Positions 17,851-31,178 are shown, counted from the first letter of the stretch. The stretch is DNA of 64,000 bases from Hydrogenovibrio crunogenus (GCF_004786015.1 NZ_CP032096.1:1364001-1428000); one strand, 5' to 3'. The notes: a model not told the origin generated them from the sequence alone. Numbers and translations: made by a program.

Positions 17851-19167
17851 TTAATCTAAAGAATCCACACGAATACGCATGATTTTACCATCAATCGCAT
17901 CCAGGCTTTCTAAGGCCTGAACCGCTTTATTCAATGCCGTTTCTTTAACCGCATTGGTAATCATCACCAACGTTGCATCATCTGGATTTTGACTTGATGG
18001 TTCTTGGTGTAACAATTCAATATTAATTTTAAACTCCGCCAAAATTGAAGTGACCTTTGCCAGCACCCCTGCATTATCTTTGGCAAAACATCTCAAATAA
18101 TAGGCAGTTGTAATTTCATCGATTTCAACCACCGGCGCGTCTTCCAATTTCTCTTGTGCAAATCCAAGCGCGGGCACACGATAAGCATCGGACTGTTCTT
18201 CTGCACGGATAATATCGATAATATCCGCCACAACGGCACTGGCTGTTGGCCCAGCCCCTGCGCCCGGACCATAATACATCGTTGGCCCTACATGATCCCC
18301 ACTCACCATCACGGCGTTCATCACCCCATTCACTTGAGCTAACAATACAGATTGCGGCACCAGAGTTGGGTGCACTCTCAGTGAATAACCATTTTCTGAT
18401 CGGCTAGCCACCCCTAAGTGTTTGATTTCAAACCCTAACTGATTTGCAAATTGAATATCTTCTGCCGTAATCTGGCTTATGCCTTCTGTGTAGACACGAT
18501 CAAATTGAAGTTTAATGCCAAAAGCAATTGATGCCAAAATGGTCAACTTATGCGCCGCATCGATCCCTTCTACATCAAAAGTAGGATCGGCTTCAGCATA
18601 TCCAAGCTCTTGTGCGGTTTTCAAGACTTCTGCAAAATCGGCTTCGGGCTGTTTCATTTCGGTCAGAATATAATTTCCTGTCCCATTTATAATGCCCGCA
18701 ACCCATTCAATTTTATTGGCAGATAACCCTTCTCTAAGGGCTTTAATAATTGGAATGCCACCAGCCACTGCCGCTTCATACGCAATCATGACTTGATGTT
18801 GCTTCGCCAGCTTAAAAAGCTCATTACCATGCTCGGCAATGAGTGCTTTATTCGCGGTAACGACATGTTTTCCGTTTCGAATAGCCGTTTCAATGCAGTC
18901 TTTTGCCAGGGTTGTTCCCCCCATCAGCTCAACCACAATATCGACGTCAGGATTATTGACGACATCCATCGGACGGACGGTCATCTGCATACCATCAGTA
19001 TCCACAGCACGTTGACGAGCTAGATCTCGTACAGCCACCTGGACGATTTCAATGGTCGCCTCCCCTCCCAATCTTCTTTCAATTTCTGGGAGAGTGTTGT
19101 TTAAAATATTGGCAGTGCCACCGCCAACGGTTCCAAATCCTAATAATCCTAACTTAATCTGCTTCAC
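17851..19167 (-). CDS. hom: Homoserine dehydrogenase
   Basis: 438 residues, the monofunctional class with an ACT domain. The Rossmann motif LGFGTVGGGTANIL is at the start, catalytic-domain segments include VTANKALIAEHG and INGTGNYILTEM plus the GYAEADPTFDVEG motif, and the C-terminal ACT domain (about residues 350-438) suggests feedback control by threonine. It reduces aspartate semialdehyde to homoserine. It overlaps nothing but is only 14 bp downstream of the aminotransferase gene, so both may share a transcript. Confidence 0.97.
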   Translation of the reverse strand: MKQIKLGLLGFGTVGGGTANILNNTLPEIERRLGGEATIEIVQVAVRDLARQRAVDTDGMQMTVRPMDVVNNPDVDIVVELMGGTTLAKDCIETAIRNGKHVVTANKALIAEHGNELFKLAKQHQVMIAYEAAVAGGIPIIKALREGLSANKIEWVAGIINGTGNYILTEMKQPEADFAEVLKTAQELGYAEADPTFDVEGIDAAHKLTILASIAFGIKLQFDRVYTEGISQITAEDIQFANQLGFEIKHLGVASRSENGYSLRVHPTLVPQSVLLAQVNGVMNAVMVSGDHVGPTMYYGPGAGAGPTASAVVADIIDIIRAEEQSDAYRVPALGFAQEKLEDAPVVEIDEITTAYYLRCFAKDNAGVLAKVTSILAEFKINIELLHQEPSSQNPDDATLVMITNAVKETALNKAVQALESLDAIDGKIMRIRVDSLD

Positions 19168-19181
19168 TACAACTCCAACGT

Positions 19182-20372
19182 TTAACCAATCAAACCATCT
19201 TTACGAAACATATCGCGAATACCACGAATAGCCTGACGAGTTCTGTGTTCATTTTCAATCAAACCAAAGCGGACATAGTCATCCCCGTAATCTCCAAATC
19301 CAATACCAGGAGAAACGGCTACTTTGGCTTCTGTTAATAATTTTTTTGAGAATTCCAGCGATCCCATTTCACGATATGCTTCAGGAATTGGTGCCCAAAC
19401 AAACATCGTTGCCTTAGGCGGTTCCACTTCCCAACCTATACTATTCAGTCCTTGGCATAGCACATCTCGGCGCACTTTATACATGTCACAAATTTCCTGC
19501 ACACACTCTTGCGGCCCTTCCAATGCGGCTATCGCAGCCACTTGAATCGGCGTAAAAGTTCCATAGTCCAAATATGACTTCATTCGTTTGAGTGCGTGAA
19601 CTAAAGTAGGGTTTCCAACCATAAAACCAACACGCCAACCCGGCATGTTATAACTTTTTGACAAGGTATAGAATTCAACGGCAATGTCTTTTGCTCCTTC
19701 CACCTCTAAAATAGATGGGGCTTTATACCCATCAAACACGATGTCAGCATATGCTAGATCATGAATAACCCAGATGTCGTGTTCTTTGGCAATTGCAATG
19801 ACTTTTTCAAAAAACTCTAAATCGACCGTTTGGGTAGTCGGGTTACCAGGAAAGTTTAAAACCAACATTTTAGGCGTTGGCCATGATTCTTTAATCGCTT
19901 TCTCCAGTTCATCAAAAAAGTCCACATCGGGCGTCATACGGACATGGCGAATATCAGCACCGGCAATAACGAATCCATAAGGATGAATCGGATATGCAGG
20001 ATTAGGAACTAATACCGTATCGCCCTTCTCAACAGTGGCCAGTGCTAAATGAGCCAAGCCTTCTTTCGAACCGATGGTAACCACCGCTTCAGTGTCCATA
20101 TCCAAATCGACATCGTATCTGTTTTTATACCAGTTACAAATTGCTTTTCGTAAACGTGGAATCCCTTGAGAGACTGAATAACGATGCGTACCTTCACGCT
20201 GTACCACTTCAATTAACTTGTCGACAATATGTTTTGGAGTATCTTGATCTGGATTCCCCATACCAAAATCGATGATATCTTCGCCCCGACGTCGGGCTTC
20301 TGCTTTTAAATCACCTACAATATTAAACACATAAGGTGGGAGCCGTTTAATTCTTTGAAAGTCGCCAGTCAC
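19182..20372 (-). CDS. alaC: AlaC-type class I aminotransferase
   Basis: 396 residues. Fold-type I PLP enzyme: [17 protein letters not shown] near the N-terminus, [17 protein letters not shown], and the PLP Lys in [19 protein letters not shown]. The sequence is of the subfamily annotated as glutamate-pyruvate aminotransferase AlaC, which in many proteobacteria is directly upstream of hom, as here. It probably interconverts alanine and pyruvate with glutamate/2-oxoglutarate, although related enzymes accept aspartate or LL-diaminopimelate. Confidence 0.88.
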   Translation of the reverse strand: MTGDFQRIKRLPPYVFNIVGDLKAEARRRGEDIIDFGMGNPDQDTPKHIVDKLIEVVQREGTHRYSVSQGIPRLRKAICNWYKNRYDVDLDMDTEAVVTIGSKEGLAHLALATVEKGDTVLVPNPAYPIHPYGFVIAGADIRHVRMTPDVDFFDELEKAIKESWPTPKMLVLNFPGNPTTQTVDLEFFEKVIAIAKEHDIWVIHDLAYADIVFDGYKAPSILEVEGAKDIAVEFYTLSKSYNMPGWRVGFMVGNPTLVHALKRMKSYLDYGTFTPIQVAAIAALEGPQECVQEICDMYKVRRDVLCQGLNSIGWEVEPPKATMFVWAPIPEAYREMGSLEFSKKLLTEAKVAVSPGIGFGDYGDDYVRFGLIENEHRTRQAIRGIRDMFRKDGLIG

Positions 20373-20686
20373 TTATTTATAACCTTTAAATTGTTCTGTT
20401 ACGGAGCTTAGATCAGAGTTTCTGATGCAATTAACCTGCTTTTGAATAAAAATTTTCAAACTGCTTTTTAATCGATAAAAACACGTGTATTTCAAGCAGA
20501 TTGAATTGACTCATTCGAAAACTCGACATTAAACTTCTTACTAACTATTTTTAGCCGAAGTTCAAGGCTCCAAGAGCAGAAAGTGTGTTGAGATTTTAAT
20601 CTGTTAATGATACAGAAACATTTTTTTTCGTCAATTGAAATGTACGATATAATCACGCTAAAACGTGGTTAAAAAAGAGCGAATAC
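20373..20686. other. 314-bp AT-rich divergent intergenic region
   Basis: Between alaC (minus) and the Mth938-like gene (plus). It is AT-rich with no ORF I would support. A TATAAT -10 box lies at about 20648-20653, some 35 bp before the downstream start, but its -35 partner is not clear. No strong hairpin or repeat is seen. Confidence 0.6.
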
Positions 20687-21079
20687 ATGAAATTTACCGA
20701 ACATAGAGATTCCAATATTCTCTCCGTGAAAAAATATCAACCAGGCCTGGTTAAAATTAATGATATCGATGTTCATTCAAGTTGTTTTCTAAGTCAAATC
20801 GAATTAAAAACGGACTGGCCTTGCCAACATATTTCAGAGCTAACAGAATCTCACCTGGATCAACTTTTGGAGTTGACACCTGAAGTGATTATTTTGGGAA
20901 CAGGTGAACATCAAACCTTTCCAGCACCAAAGTTCTTTGCTTATTGTGCTCAAAAAGGAATTGGGCTTGAAGTCATGGACAATGCAGCTGCTTGCCGGAC
21001 GTATAATGTTTTAACAACTGAAGATCGAGAAGTCGTACTGGCATTAATTTTATCGGAAAGCACTTCACCCGAAGGTTAA
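20687..21079 (+). CDS. Mth938-like domain protein (DUF498/NDUFAF3 family)
   Basis: 130 residues with the Mth938-like fold signature: VKINDIDVHSSCFLSQIEL, then EVIILGTGEHQTFPAPKFF and IGLEVMDNAAACRTYNVLTT with the conserved Cys-Arg-Thr-Tyr-Asn. In mitochondria the homologue NDUFAF3 helps assemble complex I; bacterial roles are not established. An exact CCAGGCCTGG (20741-20750) encodes residues near 19-21. It is convergent with nlpD, with 21 bp between stops. Confidence 0.85.
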   Translation: MKFTEHRDSNILSVKKYQPGLVKINDIDVHSSCFLSQIELKTDWPCQHISELTESHLDQLLELTPEVIILGTGEHQTFPAPKFFAYCAQKGIGLEVMDNAAACRTYNVLTTEDREVVLALILSESTSPEG

Positions 21080-21100
21080 CACCGATTCAACGAATGGAAA

Positions 21101-21820
21101 CTATTGCGAAAATAGCTTTTCCACATCTACCTTACGCCCTCTATAACGGGCTTCTAAATATAACTGAGGTTTGGTAACGCTACCTGTTTTTCCAAGCGTC
21201 GCGACTAATTGCCGTTTTTCGACTCGCATACCTTCCCGCACTCTCAAGGTCTGGTTGTGTGCATAGACGGTTAAATACTCATTATCATGCTTAATAATAA
21301 CCATATTACCGTAATGGGCAATACCATTTCCGGCGTAAACTACATGCCCCGCTTCAACAGCATAAACATTTTCACCAGGCTTGCCATAAATCACCAACCC
21401 ATTAATACCTGCACGATCAGGGACATATTCATATTTCAGTTTGGTTTTCACAGGCCAGGAAAACGCCGTCTTTTGACCTTTTGAGGTAGGCATTGCCTGC
21501 GTTGAACGGGTGTTACCAGATGGAATAACTAACTCTTGTTTAACAAACAACCGATAAGGAGGCACGAGGTTATTACGATCCGCCAGTTGGTACATATTAA
21601 CACCACAGCGTTGTGCTATCACACTGAGCGTATCACCACTTCGTACAACATAAGGATTAGTGCAATGACCACTCGAACTTGATGAAGAAGAATAAGAACG
21701 ACTGCTTTTTTCAAAATACATATCACCATCATCCCAGCCACGGTATTTTGCAGGCGCACAACCCGTTAAAATCAAGGAAAGTTCAATCAATAAAAAGACA
21801 GCGATCAATTTTTGTATCAT
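21101..21820 (-). CDS. nlpD: NlpD-like lipoprotein with LysM and degenerate M23 domain
   Basis: 239 residues. A signal peptide ends in the lipobox LTGC at about residue 21, so it is a lipoprotein. A LysM domain (CTNPYVVRSGDTLSVIAQRCG, from about residue 53) and a C-terminal LytM/M23 domain (about 125-239) follow. The metal ligands of active LytM enzymes are absent: the HxxxD region reads NGLVIY and the HxH region reads QLYLEAR. This is the same degeneration as in E. coli NlpD, which activates the amidase AmiC. The gene ends the surE-pcm-dedA-nlpD series, in which rpoS usually follows; here a convergent unrelated gene follows. Confidence 0.92.
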   Translation of the reverse strand: MIQKLIAVFLLIELSLILTGCAPAKYRGWDDGDMYFEKSSRSYSSSSSSSGHCTNPYVVRSGDTLSVIAQRCGVNMYQLADRNNLVPPYRLFVKQELVIPSGNTRSTQAMPTSKGQKTAFSWPVKTKLKYEYVPDRAGINGLVIYGKPGENVYAVEAGHVVYAGNGIAHYGNMVIIKHDNEYLTVYAHNQTLRVREGMRVEKRQLVATLGKTGSVTKPQLYLEARYRGRKVDVEKLFSQ

Positions 21821-21839
21821 GCGTTACACTTTTTAACCA

Positions 21840-22418
21840 TTACAGCTGTTTTACCACCAAATAAAAGACAATTAAAGCAATCGTGCCATAGCCAATCCAA
21901 TCCACTGAGTGGCGAATCTTTGATTCGTAGCGTTCTCCACCGATTTTCATCAATGCCGCCACTAAAAAAAACCGAGCGCCTCTTCCTACAAAAGACGCCA
22001 GCAAAAAAGGCAAAATCGACATACTTGTCGCGCCAGCAGAAATTGTAAACAATTTATAAGGGATTGGGCTAAAGCCAGCTAAAAATACAATCCAAACACC
22101 ATAATCCGCAAAAAAACGCTCAACTGCTCGATATTTATCTACATAATTTAATGATTCAATGATAGGCCAAATGGCATCTAAAAGCCAATAACCGATGGCA
22201 TACCCTAATACCCCTCCTAGCAAGGAAGTCACCGTCGCAATCCATGCGAAGTAATAAGCCCTATTAGGTTGAGCCAGACTCATCGGTGCCAACATCACAT
22301 CAGGTGGAATCGGGAAAAAAGAGGCTTCTGCAAAACTCATCCCTCCTAAATATTTAGTGGCTTTAGGGTGTTTTGCCCAAAGTAATGCTCGATCATAAAG
22401 AGCAGTAAAAATTTTCAT
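21840..22418 (-). CDS. DedA/VTT-domain membrane protein (YqaA-like)
   Basis: 192 residues with about four to five hydrophobic segments. The opening TALYDRALLWAKHPKATK, then FAEASFFPIPPDVMLAPMSL and the amphipathic VFLAGFSPIPYKLFTISAG motif are typical of the YqaA branch of the DedA/VTT superfamily, which includes lipid-scramblase-like proteins such as UPF and TMEM41B relatives. The gene sits between pcm and nlpD, as in many gamma-proteobacteria. Confidence 0.9.
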   Translation of the reverse strand: MKIFTALYDRALLWAKHPKATKYLGGMSFAEASFFPIPPDVMLAPMSLAQPNRAYYFAWIATVTSLLGGVLGYAIGYWLLDAIWPIIESLNYVDKYRAVERFFADYGVWIVFLAGFSPIPYKLFTISAGATSMSILPFLLASFVGRGARFFLVAALMKIGGERYESKIRHSVDWIGYGTIALIVFYLVVKQL

Positions 22419-22445
22419 TCAATCTTCTTTCCATTTCAGTTCTAA

Positions 22446-23144
22446 TTAAGACTCGATGCCTTTCAACATTGGGACAAACATGACTTCCCCCAAACATTCT
22501 TCTGTATAGCCGGTGGATGTTTTGACATAACCATATAGAAGTTGCTCTTCAGAGCCAATGGGCATTACCAATCGACCATTTTCAACCAGTTGGTCGAACA
22601 ACTCTTCAGGCACTCTTTCCGGAGAAGCGGCCGACAAAATACCATCAAAAGGTGCATAAGAAGGTAATCCCCAGTACCCATCCGCTAGCGAAAACATAAC
22701 ATTTTCAAGTTCAAGTTTTTTTAAAACCTGTTCCGCTCTGATTAAAAGCGGCTCAATCCGTTCGATCGTATACACCTGTTGAGCCAGTAAAGCTAAGATG
22801 GCTGCTTGATACCCAGAACCTGTTCCGATATCCAATACCCTGTTCAAGGATCCTTTAGCATTTAACCAGGACGTCATTTTGGCCACAACCCAAGGTTGTG
22901 AAATGGTCTGTGAATACCCAATCGGCAGCGCGGTGTCTTCATAAGCTCGGCTGGCCATGGCTTCATCTAAAAACAAATGACGAGGTGTCACCCTCACCGC
23001 ATTCAGAACGTCAGGATCAGTAATACCTAAAAAGATTAATCGCTCAACCAGCCGGTTCCGAGTACGCTGTGAGGTCATTCCAACCCCTTGGTTGGCCTCA
23101 TAGGCTGGATTCGGGTAATGAACCGGATCTTGTAAAATACTCAT
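22446..23144 (-). CDS. pcm: Protein-L-isoaspartate O-methyltransferase
   Basis: 232 residues with the SAM-binding motif LDIGTGSGYQAAIL, the PHLFL(D)EAMASRAYEDTALPIGYSQTISQP segment shared by the family, and VERIEPL after it. It methylates isoaspartyl residues that form spontaneously in ageing proteins and starts their repair. The start ATG overlaps the end of surE by four bases (23141-23144), so the two are translationally coupled. Confidence 0.96.
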   Translation of the reverse strand: MSILQDPVHYPNPAYEANQGVGMTSQRTRNRLVERLIFLGITDPDVLNAVRVTPRHLFLDEAMASRAYEDTALPIGYSQTISQPWVVAKMTSWLNAKGSLNRVLDIGTGSGYQAAILALLAQQVYTIERIEPLLIRAEQVLKKLELENVMFSLADGYWGLPSYAPFDGILSAASPERVPEELFDQLVENGRLVMPIGSEEQLLYGYVKTSTGYTEECLGEVMFVPMLKGIES

Positions 23145-23896
23145 ACAACTTTATTCTCAAACCAGCCTTTTAAAACAGCCTGCATTTCATAGTGAGTCAG
23201 GTCAATCTTTAAAGGAGTGATAGAGGCATAGCCGTTTTCGACTGCATGAAAATCTGTACCTTCTGATGCATCTTCAGCCTGACCGGCAGGTCCAACCCAG
23301 TATATTTGATTACCTCTAGGGTCTTGCGTGGTGACCACTTTTTCAGAGCAGTGTCGCTTACCTAAACGCGTAATTTGAATACCTTTTAAAGACTCATAAG
23401 GAATATCCGGCACATTGATGTTTAAAATGGTTGAGCTGTCCAATGGTAGTTCATGAAAGTTTTTAAACAACTCCAGCATAACTTGGCTGGCTGTCTCAAA
23501 GTGCTGTTGCCCGCAAAGAGAAACGGCAATCGAAGGTTTTCCTAAAAACCGCCCTTCCGTAGCCGCAGCGACCGTGCCCGAATAAAGAACATCATCTCCC
23601 ATGTTGGCGCCGGCATTAATGCCAGAAACCACCATATCCGGCTGGAAATCCATCGCACCATTAATGCCTAAGTGAACACAATCAGTTGGTGTCCCATTCA
23701 CACTGTAAATATCATCACCATGATCAGTGATCCGTAAAGGTTCCATTAAGGTCAAAGAGTTGCTGGCTGCACTGCGGTTTCGATCCGGTGCAATCAGCCT
23801 CAGTTCAGAGTGCAGATTCAGTTCCTTCAAGCAGTGCCATAAAGCTTGAATCCCTGGGGCTTTATAACCATCATCATTGGATAATAAGATTTTCAT
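23141..23896 (-). CDS. surE: 5'/3'-nucleotidase SurE
   Basis: 251 residues. The metal-binding start MKILLSNDDGY (Asp8, Asp9), GTPTDCVHLGI and SGINAGANMGDDVLYSGTVAAATEG motif are all intact. It dephosphorylates nucleoside monophosphates and short polyphosphates and is a survival/stationary-phase protein in E. coli. It is the first gene of a series with pcm, dedA and nlpD; its ATG is divergent from smr, with about 57 bp between. Confidence 0.96.
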   Translation of the reverse strand: MKILLSNDDGYKAPGIQALWHCLKELNLHSELRLIAPDRNRSAASNSLTLMEPLRITDHGDDIYSVNGTPTDCVHLGINGAMDFQPDMVVSGINAGANMGDDVLYSGTVAAATEGRFLGKPSIAVSLCGQQHFETASQVMLELFKNFHELPLDSSTILNINVPDIPYESLKGIQITRLGKRHCSEKVVTTQDPRGNQIYWVGPAGQAEDASEGTDFHAVENGYASITPLKIDLTHYEMQAVLKGWFENKVV

Positions 23897-23953
23897 ATAA
23901 TTACTTAGTTAGGGTAGAATATTTTATTTGTTTTATGATTGAACAATTATAGT

Positions 23954-24493
23954 ATGTCTAATATTTCAGATGAAGATAAATCCTTATTTGCTGAAGCCGT
24001 CCAAGGTGTGCAAAAACTTAACCAAGACAAAAAAGTGGTTTCACATCAAACTTCATCGCTCAAACCTAAAGTACGCCGACAGCCCTCTTTGAACGACAAA
24101 TCGCCTTATGGCCACTCAATAGAAACCTCTTTTTCGCAAGTAACAGCGCATGAAAGCTTAACATATCAGCAACCCAGTGTGCATAGTCAGGACATGAAGC
24201 GTTTAAAAAACGGAAAATTTCATACCCATTGGCAACTAGACTTGCACGGCTACACCGAAGAGCAAGCTGATAAAATTTTGAAAGATTTTTTAACCGACGC
24301 CATACAACAACAGGCTCGTTACCTTATCATTGTTCATGGAAAAGGATACAATTCAAAAACCGACTTCCCCATTCTAAAAAACTTGGTTAATCAAAGACTC
24401 CCACAAGTACCACAGGTGCTCGCTTATTGTAGTGCCCAACCTAAAGATGGCGGTACTGGAGCGGTATATGTCTTTTTAAAAAAGAAGAGCTGA
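23954..24493 (+). CDS. Smr-domain protein
   Basis: 179 residues from the ATG at 23954 (an upstream TTG would only add five residues). The N-terminal 90 residues are polar and low-complexity; the C-terminal Smr domain (about 95-178) shows LDLHGYTEEQADKIL and the IVHGKGYNS signature, with LPQVPQVLAYCSAQPKDGG near the end. Smr domains are nucleases or nucleic-acid-binding modules related to MutS2. Divergent from surE and convergent with ftsB. Confidence 0.88.
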   Translation: MSNISDEDKSLFAEAVQGVQKLNQDKKVVSHQTSSLKPKVRRQPSLNDKSPYGHSIETSFSQVTAHESLTYQQPSVHSQDMKRLKNGKFHTHWQLDLHGYTEEQADKILKDFLTDAIQQQARYLIIVHGKGYNSKTDFPILKNLVNQRLPQVPQVLAYCSAQPKDGGTGAVYVFLKKKS

Positions 24494-24533
24494 ACTCAAA
24501 ACCAATTCAAACGCTTCAATCAACTCTGAAGGG

Positions 24534-24869
24534 TTATTCTTGACTCTGTTCTGCTTTATCATCAGGACGATCTAAACTACCCGGATCTGTGTTTTTGGGT
24601 AATTCAATCACTTTAATAAATGCCTCGTCTTTAGCAATCATACCCAACTTTTGTCTTGCAATCGTTTCAATTGCTTCAGTACTTGACTGTAAGTCTTGCA
24701 CCTCTTTTCTAAGCAAGGCATTGTTATCTTCTAAGGCATCAATTTTGACATGAAGCTCATCGAGCTTATTTTGTAAGGAAAGCAATTCGCCTACGCCTCC
24801 ATCGGAGGACAATAAGCGAATTTGTAAAATCAGAATAAAAACGGCGAGAACAATGTAAATTGCTTTCAC
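24534..24869 (-). CDS. ftsB: Cell-division protein FtsB
   Basis: 111 residues: an N-terminal membrane helix (MKAIYIVLAVFILILQIRLL), then a coiled coil (about residues 28-75) and the family motif ETIARQKLGMIAKDEAF. It links FtsQ and FtsL in the divisome. It is directly downstream of eno (14 bp), the standard position, so it should be co-transcribed. ispD, which often follows, is absent. Confidence 0.93.
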   Translation of the reverse strand: MKAIYIVLAVFILILQIRLLSSDGGVGELLSLQNKLDELHVKIDALEDNNALLRKEVQDLQSSTEAIETIARQKLGMIAKDEAFIKVIELPKNTDPGSLDRPDDKAEQSQE

Positions 24870-24883
24870 ACCTTTATCCTTGA

Positions 24884-26176
<1,293 letters not shown>

Positions 26177-26319
26177 CTATTTACTTTTATTCTAAATTCT
26201 TTGAAGTTTACTCAGCAAATTCCCGCCGAGACTATTATTTGGTTAACAGACCAATATCAGTTTAATATGCTTGTATGGCAAAAGGATGACAAATAAATAC
26301 CTACCTTTAAAAAACCTTA

Positions 26320-27153
26320 TTACGATTGATCTTCAATGAAGCCGTGTCTTTTAACAACCTCATCTAATTCTTTCATTGTTTCTAGCAACGGCTTCAAACG
26401 GTTGATAGGCCACATATTAGGCCCATCTGACAATGCATTTTCCGGATCGGGGTGCGTTTCCATAAAGACGCCAGAAATCCCAGCTGCAATCGCAGCACGA
26501 GCAAGCACAGGCACCATTTCCCTTTGCCCGCCTGAAGTGGTTCCTTGGCCACCAGGTTGCTGTACGGAATGCGTTGCGTCAAAGACGACAGGGCATCCTG
26601 TTTGTCTCATAGATGCCAGCCCTCGCATGTCTGAAATTAAGGTGTTATAACCAAAAGAAGTTCCTCGATCACAGACCATAATTTGATCATTACCGACTTC
26701 ACGTGCTTTTGCAACCACCTGGTCCATATCCCAAGGTGCTTGAAACTGCCCTTTTTTGATATTGACTGGCAATCCTTGTCGACACACATTTTGGATAAAA
26801 TTGGTTTGACGTACCAGAAAAGCCGGTGTTTGCATAACATCCACTACGGAAGCAACCTCATCTAAAGGCGTGTCTTCATGCACATCCGTTAAGACGGGCA
26901 CGCCAATCTCATCTTTAACTTTTTGTAAAATTCTTAAGCCTTCTTCAACTCCAAGCCCTCTAAAGCTTTTAGTCGAAGAACGATTGGCTTTATCATAAGA
27001 AGACTTATAGATAAACGGAATACCGAGCTCATCAGTTAATTCTTTTAACTGACCCGCTGTCTCAATGGCAAGTTGCTCTGACTCAATGACACAAGGCCCT
27101 GCAATCAAAAATAAAGGCTGGTCAATCCCAACGTCAAATCCGCATAAATTCAT
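26320..27153 (-). CDS. kdsA: 3-deoxy-8-phosphooctulonate synthase
   Basis: 277 residues. The AGPCVIES motif, [16 protein letters not shown], and [13 protein letters not shown] are typical. It condenses arabinose 5-phosphate with phosphoenolpyruvate to make KDO 8-phosphate for lipopolysaccharide. It lies 15 bp downstream of pyrG, the usual gamma-proteobacterial order. I cannot tell the metal-dependent from the metal-free class with certainty. Confidence 0.97.
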   Translation of the reverse strand: MNLCGFDVGIDQPLFLIAGPCVIESEQLAIETAGQLKELTDELGIPFIYKSSYDKANRSSTKSFRGLGVEEGLRILQKVKDEIGVPVLTDVHEDTPLDEVASVVDVMQTPAFLVRQTNFIQNVCRQGLPVNIKKGQFQAPWDMDQVVAKAREVGNDQIMVCDRGTSFGYNTLISDMRGLASMRQTGCPVVFDATHSVQQPGGQGTTSGGQREMVPVLARAAIAAGISGVFMETHPDPENALSDGPNMWPINRLKPLLETMKELDEVVKRHGFIEDQS

Positions 27154-27168
27154 AATACAAAAACCTTC

Positions 27169-28809
<1,641 letters not shown>

Positions 28810-28938
28810 TTAGTTTAGACTTAATTCAGCAAATTGAGAGCTTTGTTTTGAGTAAAGCACCCACCAGAATTGGGTAATAAGAATGGAAGCAAATTATAAC
28901 GGATTATCAAGGGTTGAGCAATCTTTCATTACAGATTA

Positions 28939-30201
28939 TTAAAATGATTTTTTCGTATAAAACCCTAAAATTGCAACCATCTGCCCTTCTTTTTCTAACA
29001 CAGGCCACCGTTGACGATCCCACTCTGGAATTTTATTCTCTTTAAACCATTTCTTCAGCGCTTTTTTTTGCTCTGACAAACTTAAATCATCGTTTTGTAG
29101 GGGGCGTACAATCGCTCCTTCCAGCTTTTCTTTTTGCTCCAGTGAAAACTGTTCAGAAAAACGCAATGCGTTAAAAAACTGCAATGCACCCGCGTCAAAC
29201 TCATCAAAAGCCAACGAGTAGTTCATTTTCAAATCTTCAAAATAATACAAAACATGGTTGTAAAATCTCAATTCTCCATGAGCCAATAGCATTTTCGGTT
29301 TGGCTTGAGGATTCTTGTTATTCAAACATTCTTGCAACCATTGATATATTTTGGCATTCAACCTAAAACCTGACAGATAAAACTGTGCCCAGTACCGAGT
29401 CATATTTTTGATCCGAGACCATTTGAGCTCTTTGACATGAGTGAACGACAAATAAAAATCACTGTAATCAGAACCTTGTAAATCAATTTCAGCCAACTCA
29501 TTCAAAAGCGCTAAACTTTCATTTAAATGCTGCGCCGATTTGGCAAAATTAGCATCTGAAAACGGCCAGGCCTGGCGAATTTTAGGCAACACCTCATGCC
29601 TCAGGTAATTACGACGATAATCAAGCTCCTGATTCGATGAGTCTTCAACCCAATCAAGCCGATGCTGTTTTGCGTAGTCCCGAATAGCATCATAATCCAC
29701 ATTTAAAAGAGGTCGACAATGCTTTAGAATCTGCCCATTCCAATGAGTTTCTTTCGCATAAGGCATACCGGATAATCCTGCAATCCCTGCCCCTCTTGCC
29801 ATATTAAGCAATAACGTTTCGGCTTGATCTCTTTGATGGTGTGCCGTCAAAAGCAGCGTATCTTTTGTCGTTCTGTTATAAAGCGCTTCGTAACGCTTTT
29901 GACGCGCCACCGATTCAATTCCTTGGCGTAACACCTCTGACACCTCAACATCAACACTTTCAAATGTAACACCTAATCGTTCACATACCTGTTTGCACAC
30001 GTCGGCCCATTGTTTTGATTCGGGTTGTAACCCATGATTGACGTAAACGGCATGAATTGAGTGAAGTGGAACCTTTTTACAAAGCGCGTCTAACAAGACG
30101 GTAGAGTCAAGCCCACCGCTGAAGGCAACCAAGAATTGAACGGAAGAAGGATAAAGGTGAATTAGCTTTGAGATGGCTAACTCAACCTTTTGATAAGACA
30201 T
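28939..30201 (-). CDS. tilS: tRNA(Ile)-lysidine synthase
   Basis: 420 residues with the PP-loop signature SGGLDS (residues 28-33). The middle carries the LLLTAHHQRDQAETLLLN and RNYLRHEVLP segments typical of TilS, and the C-terminal third is the less conserved substrate-binding part. It makes lysidine at position 34 of tRNA-Ile(CAU). It is 20 bp downstream of accA. An exact CCAGGCCTGG copy (29566-29575) encodes a Gln-Ala-Trp. Confidence 0.95.
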   Translation of the reverse strand: MSYQKVELAISKLIHLYPSSVQFLVAFSGGLDSTVLLDALCKKVPLHSIHAVYVNHGLQPESKQWADVCKQVCERLGVTFESVDVEVSEVLRQGIESVARQKRYEALYNRTTKDTLLLTAHHQRDQAETLLLNMARGAGIAGLSGMPYAKETHWNGQILKHCRPLLNVDYDAIRDYAKQHRLDWVEDSSNQELDYRRNYLRHEVLPKIRQAWPFSDANFAKSAQHLNESLALLNELAEIDLQGSDYSDFYLSFTHVKELKWSRIKNMTRYWAQFYLSGFRLNAKIYQWLQECLNNKNPQAKPKMLLAHGELRFYNHVLYYFEDLKMNYSLAFDEFDAGALQFFNALRFSEQFSLEQKEKLEGAIVRPLQNDDLSLSEQKKALKKWFKENKIPEWDRQRWPVLEKEGQMVAILGFYTKKSF

Positions 30202-30221
30202 GAAAATCCTATAGAACCGGT

Positions 30222-31178
30222 TTAGGCAACGTCAAAGTTACCATATTGCATATAACGCTGGTAACGAGCTTCAAGCAGTTCATCAACAGGTTTGTTTTTC
30301 AATAATTCTAACTGTCTTAAAATCGCATCTTTTAAAGAAGAAGCCGCGGCTGAAGGATTACGATGTGCGCCGCCCAAAGGTTCCTCAACAATTTCATCAA
30401 CCAAACCAAGCTCTTTTAACCGTGGCGCCGTAATACCCAAAGCGCTGGCCGCATCTGCTGCATTGGCTGCATCTTTCCACAGAATAGAAGCGCACCCTTC
30501 AGGCGAAATCACAGAATAGGTGCTGTATTGCATCATCATCGTAACATCGCCCACACCGATCGCCAATGCACCACCAGAACCACCTTCACCAATAACGGTA
30601 CAGATAACCGGAACTTTCAGCTCTGACATTTCAATCAAGTTACGTGCAATGGCTTCCGACTGACCACGCTCTTCAGCATTAATCCCCGGATAAGCCCCAG
30701 GGGTATCAATAAAGGTCAAAACAGGCAGACCGAACGTCTCAGCCGTTTTCATTAAACGCAGCGCTTTTCGGTACCCTTCAGGACGAGGCATCCCAAAATT
30801 ACGACGAATTTTTTCTTTGGTATCTCGGCCTTTTTCTTGACCAATCACCATGACCGCTTGACCATTAATACGTGCTAGCCCGCCAACAATCGCAGCATCA
30901 TCTGCAAAGGCTCGATCACCGTGCATCTCTTTAAAATCAGTAAACATTTCTTTTAGATAATCCAGCATGTATGGACGCTGTGGATGACGCGCAACTTGTG
31001 CAACCTGAACATCAGACAAACGATTAAAAATTGACTGGGTTAAATTTTTACTTTTTTGCTCTAACGCAGACACTTCTTTAATCAGGTCCATATCTTGACC
31101 ATCCAAGTGACGCAACTCATCAATTTTGGCTTCCAACTCTGCAATTGGTTGTTCAAAATCTAAAAAATCTAATTTCAT
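30222..31178 (-). CDS. accA: Acetyl-CoA carboxylase carboxyltransferase subunit alpha
   Basis: 318 residues, the normal length. [15 protein letters not shown], the [23 protein letters not shown] segment and the [12 protein letters not shown] region are typical. With AccD it transfers the carboxyl group to acetyl-CoA for fatty-acid synthesis. It is upstream of tilS. The usual upstream neighbour in Pseudomonas, dnaE, is missing here; ycaO lies 154 bp away instead. Confidence 0.97.
   Translation of the reverse strand: MKLDFLDFEQPIAELEAKIDELRHLDGQDMDLIKEVSALEQKSKNLTQSIFNRLSDVQVAQVARHPQRPYMLDYLKEMFTDFKEMHGDRAFADDAAIVGGLARINGQAVMVIGQEKGRDTKEKIRRNFGMPRPEGYRKALRLMKTAETFGLPVLTFIDTPGAYPGINAEERGQSEAIARNLIEMSELKVPVICTVIGEGGSGGALAIGVGDVTMMMQYSTYSVISPEGCASILWKDAANAADAASALGITAPRLKELGLVDEIVEEPLGGAHRNPSAAASSLKDAILRQLELLKNKPVDELLEARYQRYMQYGNFDVA

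Noticed and set aside
20373-20686. A small RNA in the alaC upstream gap
   Set aside because: No terminator-like hairpin or conserved promoter pair was visible.
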